DNA of 64,000 bases from Pyronema omphalodes (Eukaryota > Ascomycota > Pezizomycetes > Pezizales > Pyronemataceae): assembly GCA_024516155.1 (NCBI GenBank), contig JAJJXM010000030.1, positions 62,001 to 126,000 of the forward strand. The letters run 5' to 3'. Position numbers and translations under genes: made by a program. Numbering within the stretch: position 1 is the first letter of the stretch; each line of letters starts with the position of its first letter. The notes under the pieces were generated by a model that saw nothing but the letters and a program-made list of their open reading frames with translations, was not told the DNA's origin and ran no database searches. Positions 48,061 through 59,594 of this stretch are shown here, one piece after another.

Positions 48061-50317
48061 ATGGCTGCCAGAATGGAAACGTCAAGCTTTGAGCCTGGAG
48101 ACAGAGCTCGTACCCAAAATATTATAACGCATCTCAGAGAAATATTTACTGGCGAGGCTTGGTATATGAATGCGGATGGAAAGTGGATTTACGGAAAGCC
48201 TGATGACATTTCACTGGAGAACCCGATTAAAACTGTTCGGAGGTTGAGCTTGAAGAGTAAACTCAATAACAGCCCCCATATGATATGACTAAAGCTAATA
48301 ATTACTCATAGATTTCCTATGCTTCTTCGTGGGGTGGATGGCTTGGACCATGGATGGGTTTGGATTCCGTTAGTAAAGAGATATAACCGTGATATACTAA
48401 TCCGTCTTTTAGATACGACTTCCATAGCGTTAGTGTATCGGTTTCCGATCTGGCGAAATACTACAAACGCGGTATATCTTTTCTACAGGCGTTATCCGTA
48501 TTAGAATTTAACACGTATTCAATTAGATCGTGAAAACATCGCAATGGCCATTACCGTGACACTACTATTCCGGTAATACTCAGCAGCCAATCCAGTCCAA
48601 GTATTTTTTACCACTGCTAAAATAACAAAATACTAGCTCCGTCGGTGCTATTATCTTCGGTCTCGCCGGTGATCTTTACGGACGAAAATGGCCTATGATT
48701 GTCAACCTTCTACTCATTGCCGTATTCCAGCTTTGTACCGCTTATTGCGTGTATGATATATCCTAGTGACAGATCATCATCTGCTGATATAAGATTTAGA
48801 AACTTCTCTGCGTTCCTTGCTGTTCGTGCGCTTTTCGGTGTTGGAATGGGCGGTGCGTAGCCTGACTCATTAGGCTTTGATATGTTCACTAATCGTAGAA
48901 TACTAGGAATTTGGGGGTTGGCAACATCAATGGCACTTGAGAGTAAGGCACCGGCTATGACAAGGACTGAGGGCATGACTAAGGGAAATAGATATGCCAG
49001 TAGAAGCTCGAGGTTTATTTAGTGGGATACTACAGCAAGGATACGCACTAGGTTATCTCATCGCGGCTGGCTTTAAGATGGGTATCGTACCGTACTCAAA
49101 ACATGGATTCAAGATTCTATATTACCTTGGTGCTGGACTTACTGCAGCTGTTGCTATTTCTCGGCTATTCTTTGGTGAATCGAAGCAGTTTGTTGAGGCT
49201 AAGAAGAATAGTGAGATTTCTGGAAAAGCCAGGACTATGTTGTTCATCAGGGATGTAAGGATGATACTTAAGGAATGTTGGAAACGATGTCTTTATTGTA
49301 TCATTCTGTTGATGCTTATGATTTATGTAAGTTTCCAACTCCCGGATGACTGTGAACATCATAAGCTGACTATATTCTCAGATGAGGTACTGACATTCAC
49401 GACTAACGGAGTTTTTTTGGAGAAGTCATAAGCTGACATTCTTGTCATCTGTCAGTCATACGAGCCAGGTAAACCTCGCTGCTCGGTAAAAGTAGTCATA
49501 AGCCTCTAAACGTTATCTAGGACATGTATCCAACCTACATGCACGAGACAAAAGGGTTTTCCCAGATCGACGCCTCTAAAGCGACCATGCTTGCAAAAAC
49601 AGGTGCTATCCTTGGAGGCACGGTTAGTCATAACCTTTTACCTCCCCGTAATCATAATAGCCTAGTTAACATCAACAGTTCTTCGGTTATTACTCCCAGT
49701 ATTTCGGTCGACGTGCTTCTATTATTGTTGCAGCCGCATTGGGGGCCTGTTTAATACCCCTCTGGATTCTTCCAAATTCATGGGGCACACTTACCGCCGG
49801 TGCTTTCCTGATTCAGTTCATGATCCAGGGAGCATGGGGAATTATTCCAATCCATCTTAACGTATGTAACCCACTACCGATCTAATTCCGTTTGCATTTT
49901 GAGAATCTTATATACTGTTTATAGGAATTATCACCACCTCAATTCCGTTCATCATTCCCGGGTATCTGTTATCAGCTAGGTAACATGCTAGCATCCCCAG
50001 CGTCACTGATTACCTCCACTATCTCGGAACATAGAATCTTCTATGTAGATGGTAAACCGAGACCGAATTATGGATGGACTCAGGCACTTATGATGAGTAT
50101 TATATTCAGTTTGGTGATTGTGTGGACTGCGTCTGGGAAGGAACAGAGGGGAAGTCATTTTGAGTTGGCCAAGGCTGCGGGGTTGAAGGATGTTTTTGAG
50201 GAGAAACAAGATGAGTTGAGGTCTATGGAAGCAGGGAGTCAAAGATCTGGAATAGTTGGGGAAGCGGATGTGCAGACTGGTAGGTTTGGGAAAGGACTTA
50301 CTGTTAGCACCGTGTAA
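48061..50317 (+). CDS. JEN1-like monocarboxylate/proton symporter (MFS)
   Basis: Plasma-membrane major-facilitator permease of the JEN1 (lactate/pyruvate/short carboxylate) type. Thirteen exons: 48061..48256, 48312..48357, 48413..48471, 48527..48572, 48637..48750, 48800..48852, 48907..48942, 48992..49326, 49382..49386, 49456..49468, 49521..49622, 49679..49861, 49925..50317. They make 526 aa. Order of family blocks: FFVGWMAWTMDGYDFHSVS, SDLAKYY, LLFRSVGAIIFGLAGD with LYGRKWP, ALFGVGMGGIWG, EARGLFSGILQQGYALGYL, SHTSQDMYPTYM, GYYSQYFGRRASII, QGAWGIIPIHLNELSPPQFR. Two points are unusual: the second donor is GTTTGG, and a 5-nt exon is needed between TM segments. All other junctions are regular. 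The tail after the last TM is about 70 residues, charged. Confidence 0.87.
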
Positions 50318-50555
50318 AGAAATGGCGTAATAATCAGTTGGACGGTAGTTCAATTTGAACCGTTGGTATAACTGTAGCCTAATCCACAATGTTGAAGTCA
50401 ATCTTTAATGTCTTTTAGGTTAGTTGCTTCAAAATTTCATATGTGATCTGCACTTATGTATTCTCAAACACGATCTTTCGGGGCCAGTACATTTTGTTGT
50501 CACGACTCCCTAATTTTATGATAAAAATTGCAAACATCTCATCACGTCAATTCAA

Positions 50556-52508
50556 CTAACCCCAAATTTCCAACCCCTTGACTAACAGTTTTCCTTCGAC
50601 CCCTGTGATATTTACCACATTCTTCCCCGTTCTAAAGCCATCCAACTCAATCCGCATCGTCCCAACCTCCTCCCAACTCTGCCCACTAATAGGAAATCTC
50701 CAAGTCTTCCGCCTGACATCATTGACAGTAAAAGTTGCATTAAGCACATTTAAACCCTCTCCGGTCCATGCCTTATCAAACGCAAGATCATAGTTGATGT
50801 ATCTCACGTCCACTACCTTACTCCCAGCAATTGTAGAATTGACTTTGAAAGACAGAGATGCCGGTGCGTCTTGGTATTCCTTCGAATGATCGGAGAGCTC
50901 AAGTCTCAACGATTTAATAGGATGGGAAACTCGTAACTCATGAAGACCTGCAGATAATGGGATATCGGTTATGATGCCGCTACGTGGCCCGGGGCGAGTG
51001 ATGAAATTGTTTCCGTCAATTACGAGGGATACGTGGGATCCTGTGGCAGGGGTGATGGCGATGGTATAGTTTGTACTGGAAGTGAATGCATAAATATTCT
51101 TGAACACGGTTTCGCCAGAGCTATGAATAGTTTAGTATCAGTGGAAAGTGACAATTTATGAAGCACTTACGAAATCTTCCCCGTGTATTCGCCTGCTTTT
51201 GTAAGTCCCTCGAGGCGAAGCAACTTTATTCCATGGCTCGAGATAAGTGCGGAATAAGTGGTATTTAACCCGCCCAAATCTTTCGCAGCCCAAATGTCTC
51301 TTGCCTTCCTCGCACTTTGAATCCCAACGTCAGGAAGGTTGATAGTGATATTCCTCTCCTTTGCTCCCCAGTTGATCACCGCAATTACCATTCCATCTGC
51401 TGTCAACGGTCCAGCCCAAACATCATACTCCTCCTCTGAGAATCTTCTCCTCAACTCTGCAGCTTTTCCAAGTGGGTCTTGATTAATAGCCACCACCTCC
51501 TTGTTCGACAAGATCCTCAAAGCATCCTGATCTATCAAATGATTCTCCAACGCAGCTCCAACAAACAAAGGACTTTTTTCCATAGCCCAGATCGAAAAAT
51601 GTGTTCTAGATTCTTCCGGTGTAAGAACGCCATTTCCAACCATCAACATATCCATATCATTATACCCACCCGGCTTTGAATATCTAGCCAATGGAACGAC
51701 TTGGTTCGTAATCCGAAAGATGGAATTCCAGGCATTAGTAATGTCATTTGACATGCGCCAATTATTCCCTATCTTGCTCGCCCATCGCTCGAGATTGGTC
51801 CCGACACCCCATTGGCAAATGCCATAAACAATGTCTCTAGGCACCGCATCGATTTCGGTTGCCATTTTCCGGAATCGAGTAGATGGATCAGTTTCATTGG
51901 GGTAGTAAACAACGAAGTTTTTGCCGTCGGCCCAGCAGTTATCACTTCGAGAATCTATCAGCTAAACAAAAAATAAACAAGTGAAAAGACGTACGTACTA
52001 CTTTAAATAATCCCCACCCCAGTCCGAAAAAGTTTCTGCATCTTCTTTCTCATGACCCAAACTAGCCTGTATCAAATAATTCGCACCTTCGGGATGACAT
52101 TGCCAAGTCCCCGCCCCAGAATAAATCCCAAACTTTAACCCCAGGGAATGCAACTTCTCCCCAAGCGCTGGAAAACCAGAGGGGTAAAATGTCTCATTCC
52201 AAGTTATTTTTCCTTCCGGTGTACGAGTTTTTGCTCTATCAAGCTTCAGTGAGTAGAGGAATTGAGGTTAGGTTAGATAAAAAAACTTACGACCAACCAC
52301 AGTCCGGTATTACGTATTTGTATCCTATCGATGCAAGGCCGAGATCTACGAGAGCTTGAGCGTTAGAATAAATTTGGGATTCATTGGCGTAGCATGAGTA
52401 GTGATTGTAGGAGTTCCAACCCATGGGTGGGGTGGTGGTGTGTTTGTTGACGGCATTCACGGTGAGGATGAAAAGCAATGTTGGGAGGAGCTTGGCTATT
52501 GGCATCAT
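50556..52508 (-). CDS. GH27 alpha-galactosidase, secreted
   Basis: Secreted retaining alpha-galactosidase that removes terminal alpha-linked galactose from galactomannan, oligosaccharides or glycoproteins. Exons are 52508..52291, 52235..51999, 51944..51171 and 51120..50556, giving 597 aa. The signal peptide is about 1-19. The catalytic (beta/alpha)8 barrel starts with [19 protein letters not shown]. The nucleophile is Asp153 in DYLKYDNCW, and the acid/base is Asp219 in [20 protein letters not shown] and [10 protein letters not shown] are also typical. A beta-sandwich follows, then an extra C-terminal module of about 170 residues ([21 protein letters not shown]) that looks like a carbohydrate-binding NPCBM/CBM35-type domain. 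The third intron's acceptor is GAAG rather than CAG/TAG; still canonical AG. A GH95 gene in the same orientation lies 480 bp upstream. Confidence 0.93.
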
Positions 52509-52988
52509 TGCTATGATTGCCTGGCGATTGGGGGAGTGTTAATGGTGGTTTATGAGGTTTTGATAGGGAGATGTTGGATGGAAATATTTGATAACTTAAA
52601 GCTGAGGATAATTTGAAATTAAGTTGAAGGTGAGAGAGGTTTTAGCCTAAGTAGTACGGAATCCTGAGATTGAGCCGTTGGAACTGCGCATGGACAATAT
52701 AGACCTCCGCAACGGCCCCTCGCAGATTCCCTGTGGAAATATAATGAATTAACCGGTGATGTAGGTTACTGTAGATCATTTAATTTAGCCTCAGGGTGCT
52801 CGGTTCAGTATCTATCATTACACCGAGTCGAACTGAACAGTAATCACGAAACCGTCGGTGTAACGTTATTTCATCGTTCCTGATATCACAATCCGTCAAC
52901 AACGTCAAGTCCACAATCGTGCCACGAAAATAGAAGAATTACAATCCATCATAAATTCTTATTCATTGTCCAAACCATTCTTCGGCCT
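52509..52988. other. intergenic between GH27 and GH95
   Basis: 480 bp holding the GH27 promoter and the GH95 3' end. No gene or clear regulatory site seen. Confidence 0.5.
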
Positions 52989-55574
52989 CTAAGCCACTAA
53001 ATTCCCATCACGATCCACAAATTTCACCCCCTTCGCCACACCCTTCTTCTGAAAATCCCTAATCCTCCCCTTCCCATCAACCCTAAAACCGACCTGTCCT
53101 CCACCTCTAATCCTCACCCCCCTCACCACAGCACCAAACCAACTCTCCGGTACCGCCGGGGCCAAAACCACCGTTCTCTTAGTCTGTTCTCCAAACCTCC
53201 AATCCCTATCCCTCAAAAACATTTCCAACACCGCCGCCTTCCAAGCCCAATTCGCATCCGCCTGAAAAACCGATCCTTTAGGATCATACAAACTAAACAA
53301 ATTACCTGCAAAATTCTCCTGAATCGCAAATTTTAATTCATAATACGCATTTGTCGCATTATTTAACCCCGCCCATACAATTGATCTCCATAACTTTTCC
53401 CATCCAGAATTCGCATCGGTCCAATTACCCCATCCTCGGTGAATTAAAGTTGTTTCTACCGCTTGGGAGAAGTTTTGTGGGATAATGTAACCGGGATACC
53501 AGCCGTAGAGATGGCTCAAGTGACGGTGCTGATCATTTGGATCGTCTAGATCGAGCTTCCATTCTTGGATTTGTCCATAGCGACCGACTCTGACACCGGA
53601 GTCTAGGGATTCAAGGGAAGTTTTGATACGAGATTCGAGACTGGGGGATAATGATGGGCCTTTTAGGATGTTGTTGAATAGCTCTGTTATCTGTTGCTGG
53701 TGGATCGAGCAGCCGAAAGTGGTGATGGATTGTTCTGGAGAGTTGCAAGGGTTTACAACCAGGGAATTATCATTTGTATAACGATCCGGAAGGAGCTGTG
53801 AGATATGAAATTTTGCGGCGGAAGATAACAGCGGGAATCCAATTCTGGAATACCAGGTCTCGTTACTGGTGTAGGAATAGTGGTCCCAGACATGTTGCAT
53901 CAGCCATGCGTTTGCGGTATTGTAGTCGGCCCATTTTGCACCACCTGGATAATCCTTCCCCTTCATCGCGGTGTGTCCGAAAATGTTAAGCTCGTTGAAA
54001 ACTACCCAGCCTTCTGTTATTCCGTAGATGAGTTTTGCGGTTTCTTCGCCCCTGGGGATCAGTGTTTTCGTTATCCATTCCCATGTTCCGTCAAGTATAG
54101 ATCCAAGACCAAGTGCTTCTGCACCCCATAGTGCCATTTGGAGGTTGATATTTACATGATAATCCGCACCCCATGGGTTTGTTAAGCCAATTGCCCATTT
54201 CCCCTGTAGATTAGGAGGAAGCGAGTTACTTCGACTAGACGCAATAAGGAGGTAACGTCCAAAATCAAACAAAAGACCCTCCAAAAATGGATCACCTTTG
54301 TTGACATCATATTCCTTAACAATCTGATCCGTCGGTTTCTTGACAGACGAAAGGGGATCTGGAAGAATAATGGAAGCCTGATTATACAACTCCTCATAAT
54401 CCTGAATATGCTGGTTTAGTAAACTAGCATACGGAATCTTCTGCACTGATAAAATTCTTCCTTGGACTTTATCCGCCGGATCAACTCCCTTGAAGCTGTA
54501 TCCTTGAGCCGCAGTACCGACGTTGATATCATAATTCGTGTCCGCAGCAACAACAATCCACAATTCTCCGGAGGTTCCCGAAGTCACGAACAGCTCCCCT
54601 GTTGACATTGCTAGATCTCTGGTTTTTCCACCAGGAAATACCACCGCGGCTCTTGCATCATAAACCATAGCCTCGGGTGTATTTTCTGCAAGACCCCTCA
54701 TGATTACGGTATTAGAAATCGCCGAAATATTCGTCGGTATATTAGAAGCGGCTCGAAGTTGGTTATTGAATCCCACTGTAACATCTGGTAAAACTCCAGA
54801 GGATGATTTGAGATAGTAAACACACGCCTGCTGTGGGAAAGAACAGAAATATGTTCTTTGGATTTCTCCATATTTTTGCGTAGTAAATTGCGAACTTGCA
54901 GCTGCTGTTGATAGGTCCAATGAGCGTCGATATCCGGTTGTGTTTTTTGCATCAATCGTGTCGAGATTCAATTTGACAGTTAAGTTCCCCAGAACTGAGT
55001 AAGAGCCGAAATTCGTGCTTTCTCCGAGTAGTGCAGATGTATCTTCCGAGTCAGAAGTGTTAGTATCGGTATTTTTCTTATGGCTGCATGTTCAAAAATT
55101 GCAATGGAAGTGGGTATATATTACCTCCAGTTCCATTCCTAAAAATCTCATCCTGAATTCTCCGCAATTCAGGAACTAGTGATACTTCTGGGTTACCACC
55201 ATTATAAGACTACTCGACACCATCATATTAACTCAATCGATCCCAAGATTTTTCTTCTTCTCCTTTGCAACAGAATTCAAACATAAACTTACCCGATTCT
55301 GAAACGGTCCTCCAATCCAAAGACTATCCACATTCAGCGTTAGAACATCTTCCTGAATCCCGTTAAATAAACTCGCTTTATCATAAATTCTCATATCAGC
55401 TTCCAGTCTGGAATTCAATTAACAGGGACTGGGAAATATACCAGCAAGTCTTCCATTCCCAATCGGTAACGCCCCCGTAATCCAATCCGTTGCTGGTTGC
55501 TGGAACCATAGCTCTCGTTGTGCTGCAATGGCTCCAGGAATGATTGGGAATAATAGTAGCTGCTTTAGCTTCAT
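52989..55574 (-). CDS. GH95 alpha-L-fucosidase, secreted
   Basis: Inverting alpha-L-fucosidase (some members act on alpha-L-galactose) likely to release 1,2-linked fucose from xyloglucan or other side chains. Exons are 55574..55442, 55399..55293, 55209..55125 and 55042..52989, giving 792 aa, normal for GH95. Introns of 42, 83 and 82 bp; the first and third use AAG acceptors. The signal peptide is about 1-18. Family blocks: WFQQPATDWITGALPIGNGR, LTLNVDSLWIGGP, the N-terminal beta-sandwich, NPWGADYHVNINLQMALWG, the PCNSPEQS region and the HRHLSHLYGWYPG loop, then GWEKLWRS. The three C-terminal residues do not suggest any anchor. Neighbouring GH27 in the same orientation suggests related substrates. 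Confidence 0.92.
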
Positions 55575-56552
55575 CTTTGCCTTCCTTAAAATGAAATAAT
55601 TTAGATAACCTGATGAGCATGAAACTTCCCGGATGGCTGACTCGATAACTTGTGAATATATATGTTCCTTTTGTACTCGGGTTAAACTCGCTTGTGAAGC
55701 GATGATCGACATTGCATATTGCGGGGATATCTTGAATATGTATTTAAGTTGATAGATAATCATTTTAGCCTGAGCTTGGAGTTGGATGTGGAATAATTAT
55801 AGATAATTACAATGGACCCGGGTTCGGTATTTCAAAACACCGAATGGATGTGGTGGGAATTCGAACTTTCAAAAACTGCTGTAATCATATATATGGAATG
55901 GGCTGCTTCATATTCAAGTTTTGAGGCGGTTTGTAAATCTATCTTTTGTCATGCACCAGGGTTATTATCATACATAATTTCCGTTAAAAAATATTCGGTG
56001 GTTCATGGTAGGCACAATTATCTTGGGATTTTCAGTTGTGTGATCGGGTCAATTTCGAGCGCAGTGGTTCCAATAATACAGCACCGTACTTGCTGATTTA
56101 CCAAAGTATATAATAAAATGAAGAATACCGAGTGTCTAGGATACTTGGCCATTCATGATTATCATTTATGGTTGTGGAAAATTGTCTTTGGGTTTTCAAT
56201 ATTACCGGTGACGGTTGGCCCTCATTCATATTCCCAGCCCTATGTACAGCAATATTTTCATAAATTACATGGCTGTGTGTAGATTCGCTTTTCAAATACG
56301 GTAGTTCTGGAATATGCTTGGCACACGCTTATGTCACGGTCTTGGCTACTTTTAGCTCACCTGGAGGAGGAGAGTTATCCGTCATCGTGAGCTGTTATAC
56401 TACTACTACCAACCACATATCGCGTTATCCACCTGGTCTTCCACTGTTCACAGCGAGTTCACCTCTCAGTTCCCTTTTTTAAAATGCTACATTTATTATC
56501 ACTCACCACCTCTCGTCAGTCAATCACATACTCTGGCCAAGTATGACGTAGT
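55575..56552. other. intergenic, GH95 promoter side
   Basis: About 980 bp, AT-rich near the GH95 start. No gene supported. Confidence 0.45.
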
Positions 56553-58358
56553 TTACTCATGCTTCTTCTTCCACTCCGAAACGAGTCCCACATAATCACT
56601 AGGTCCATAGGGCTCGAAACACTCGCTGATCACCCCCTTCTTCCTGTGGACATTCAAATCAAGGTCCTTCAACAACATGTCGACGTATGGCATAGCATCA
56701 AATACAAAGTCCGGATACCTCGCACCATACCCTCCTACATACCGCCACTTTCCGAATCGCGTATGCAAATCAGTTTCCCGCTCAACCACAGCATCTTCTG
56801 GGAGTTTCATTTTCTTCCCAAGATATGCTGTTAACCAGAGAGCTTGGGCTTGGGCAACTATCGGAGTACTGATTGTCTGCACCATCCCGTTGAACACGAT
56901 ACTGTGATCATGAATCAAAGCCGGAGGAACCATGAAGCGATAAAGTCTGAAGCTACGGTTGTATTCTCGCTCTTTTGAGCCCGGAAGGGAGGTAAGCTTG
57001 GGATTGAGCTGTGGCTGTTTTCTAAGAATTGGAAACCGCGACAGGATTTCCTTATCGGTCTTCTCCACCCCCGAAATCTCGTCCTCGGCATGATGCGGCA
57101 TTCCAAGGTCGACATCAATCTGTTGGCCATCGGTATTGAGGAATGACATTGCAGGCTTGTACTTCCACCCAGTGGAGCAGATGAGCGTATCAGCTGGCAC
57201 GGATTCACCAGAGCTGAGGTGTACGGTTTTTGCGGAGAGCTTAACGACATCACGTATGTGCACGGATATGGCGCCCTTGCGAACAAGGTCGAAGAAATCC
57301 GTTGGGTAGTTGAGAATACTTAGACCGGCAGCGATCCAAAATGCAGGAATCCATGGCTTCAACTTTGCGGTCTCAGGGTGGTTATTGTAGCCGTTAAGAG
57401 AGATGACGTCGTTTCCGAGGACCCACCAGAACGCACGGGTAATTGCACGACCGAGTACGGTTTGGTGAAGCAGCCACCGTGGAAACCTGAACCCATCCGA
57501 TTCACCCCAAATGCATGGGCTGAACCATGTCAGAAATCGGGTTGTCACCAACTTCTCGAGCCACTTTTTCAGCGGTGTAACATAAGGCGGAGACATCCAA
57601 CATGGACCGTGGCCAGACTCCCTGATAACCCAATCGACGTGGATGCCCTTCTTCGCAAACGCATAAGCAGCATCCCACGCCGACTTCGTGCCGCCAAATA
57701 CTACTACATTGTCCGCCGTAGACAAAAATTTGTCTAAATGCTGGCGGAGATCACCACAGTGCACTATGGGTGCCTCGAACTCCTTTTCCCCGGCGAACGT
57801 TGGAATAAACTTCTCGGATGTTAGGCCAGTCGCAACGACCAGTTTTCGGGTTGTTATTTTGTAGCTCTCTCCGGCGGAACTTGTCACTGACAATATCCAA
57901 CCTTGGGAATTCTCTAGTTTCTGTGCAGTGTGGACGTCCTCCGAAAAACGGCAGCGTTTTAGAAGCTCATAGGTTTCCGCAAAGCGCTTGAGATAACCAT
58001 GCACAACATCCCCAGGAATATGCTCGCCTGATTTTATTCCAAATGCGTTGTCGCCGGTCATAGGGAATTCGGAGTACTCGTACGTGCCGAGCATATTATT
58101 CGTTTTGAGGCCGGGATACAGCCGGTGCTCTGCCCACACTCCGCCGATTGTTGCTGCTTTGTCGAGAATCAGAACATTTGCTGACGGATTGACTTCGAGA
58201 TACGTTTTTGCCGTGATAAGTCCATGCCATCCTATTCAAACTCAAGAGAACGCGTTAATTCACCTCCATCAAAGTTGAGAAGATTCTCACAAACCAGCAC
58301 CGATAATCACTATGTCTCTTTTTTCCGCTGCCATGGCGATAGCTTGTCCCGGTTCCAT
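56553..58358 (-). CDS. flavin-dependent monooxygenase (FMO/BVMO-like)
   Basis: FAD- and NADPH-dependent monooxygenase likely to oxygenate a small lipophilic molecule. Exons are 58358..58295 and 56553..58231 with a 63-bp intron (GTTTGT donor) that splits the FAD motif, giving 580 aa. IVIIGAGWHGL is the N-terminal FAD Rossmann loop; WAEHRLYPGLKTNN matches the FMO-family region after it; VVVFGGTKSAWDAAYAF is the NADPH-binding fold with GG in place of the classic second Gly-x-Gly. ICSTGW is the ATG-like C-terminal FAD site. A hydrophobic stretch near the middle (FWIAAGLSILNYP) may touch the membrane. An alternative start at 58334 would shorten it by eight residues. No pathway partner is certain. 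Confidence 0.9.
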
Positions 58359-59594
58359 CGGCTGTCAAGCTGTATACCTGTGTATGAAGTTGAAAGCGGT
58401 CGAAGTAATCGGGCAAGATTGAGGACAACGTTCCTTTTATTGATTGACAAGGCTAGGAATGTTCATATAGATTTTTCTCGATGGCCTTCCTGTTCTAGAC
58501 TTTCTAGGTAGGAGCTGTATCATCATTGCATTGGTGCGGTGATGACTGGGTCTCAGTTTTCAAATTAGTATTCATCCGACTACTGCTGACTAGAGAACGA
58601 AAGCTGACAGCAAAAGTGATGGACACTTTTAAATAGCTAATACCTCTACCACAATTTCAACCACCATGCCGCTCACTCCGCAGCACAATGGTAAACACCG
58701 AGAGTGGATAATTTGCCATGGTATCTGGCCTCACTTATATGAGTTTTATGTGCCCTCGACTATTTATTACTGGGGAATTGATGGGATTATGAGGTTGTCG
58801 CGCGGTCGTTGTCTCGAGAAAGTAACCACTACTTTTTTCCACGGCCTTGAATTGATGCGAATCCAACTTTCAGTACCGGCAGAATGGATGCATCGTATCA
58901 CACTGCAGGTGATCGACACGATAACGCGAGTGTGGAAGCATGAATGTGGCACTGCATATGTGGCTAATGTCGTAGGGTTCGATTATCAGATAACAATCGT
59001 AGATTATCAGTTGTGATCAGTGTCGGATCAGATAAATTGCGCCTAGACGGTGCCAGCCCGCTTCTAGCAGTCCAGACCCACATCTGCCCGATCAGAAATG
59101 ACAACTGCGGTTCTGTCGTCCATATTTGCCCGCCGGCGGCCCCGATTACACTTTGTGGCGCACCATATTTCGTACAAGTACACCACCTTACCCACTCCCC
59201 GAGCCCGGTGCCACCTGTCGCAAGATGTCTTATCGCCACGTTGTAATTCCTACGCTGAGATGCCCCCCACCCTTCACCACGCGCCACGTTAAAAAGCAAC
59301 GGCTGCGAAAAGATGCGATTGCGACTCGCGAAAGAACTGTGCGCAAGGTCAAACTGGTGCTTTCTTCACTGGGGATATAAAATTCATTTTTCACCCGAGA
59401 TCATCAAAATTACGCTCCGCACTCGTTAACTTTGTTACGGTGGGGTATGTACAGAAGTGACAAACATTCAAGCGCAATAGAAACGAAGAAAGAAAAAAGC
59501 TCGCTAAATGGGAACAACAATGGACAACACGCTGCCACGCATTTTACTACATGCCAGAACAAAACTACTCATCACCTCATCCGTTCATAACCTT
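58359..59594. other. intergenic, no supported gene
   Basis: About 1.2 kb. Overlapping frames on both strands at 58.96-59.38 kb are motif-free. Minus-strand TATTTAAA lies about 270 bp upstream of the monooxygenase start. Confidence 0.45.

Noticed and set aside
48319..48504. 61-codon frame within the permease gene and the idea that the gene is frameshifted there
   Set aside because: Using a GTTTGG donor at 48358 restores the frame and gives the conserved DGYDFHSVS block, so no frameshift is needed.
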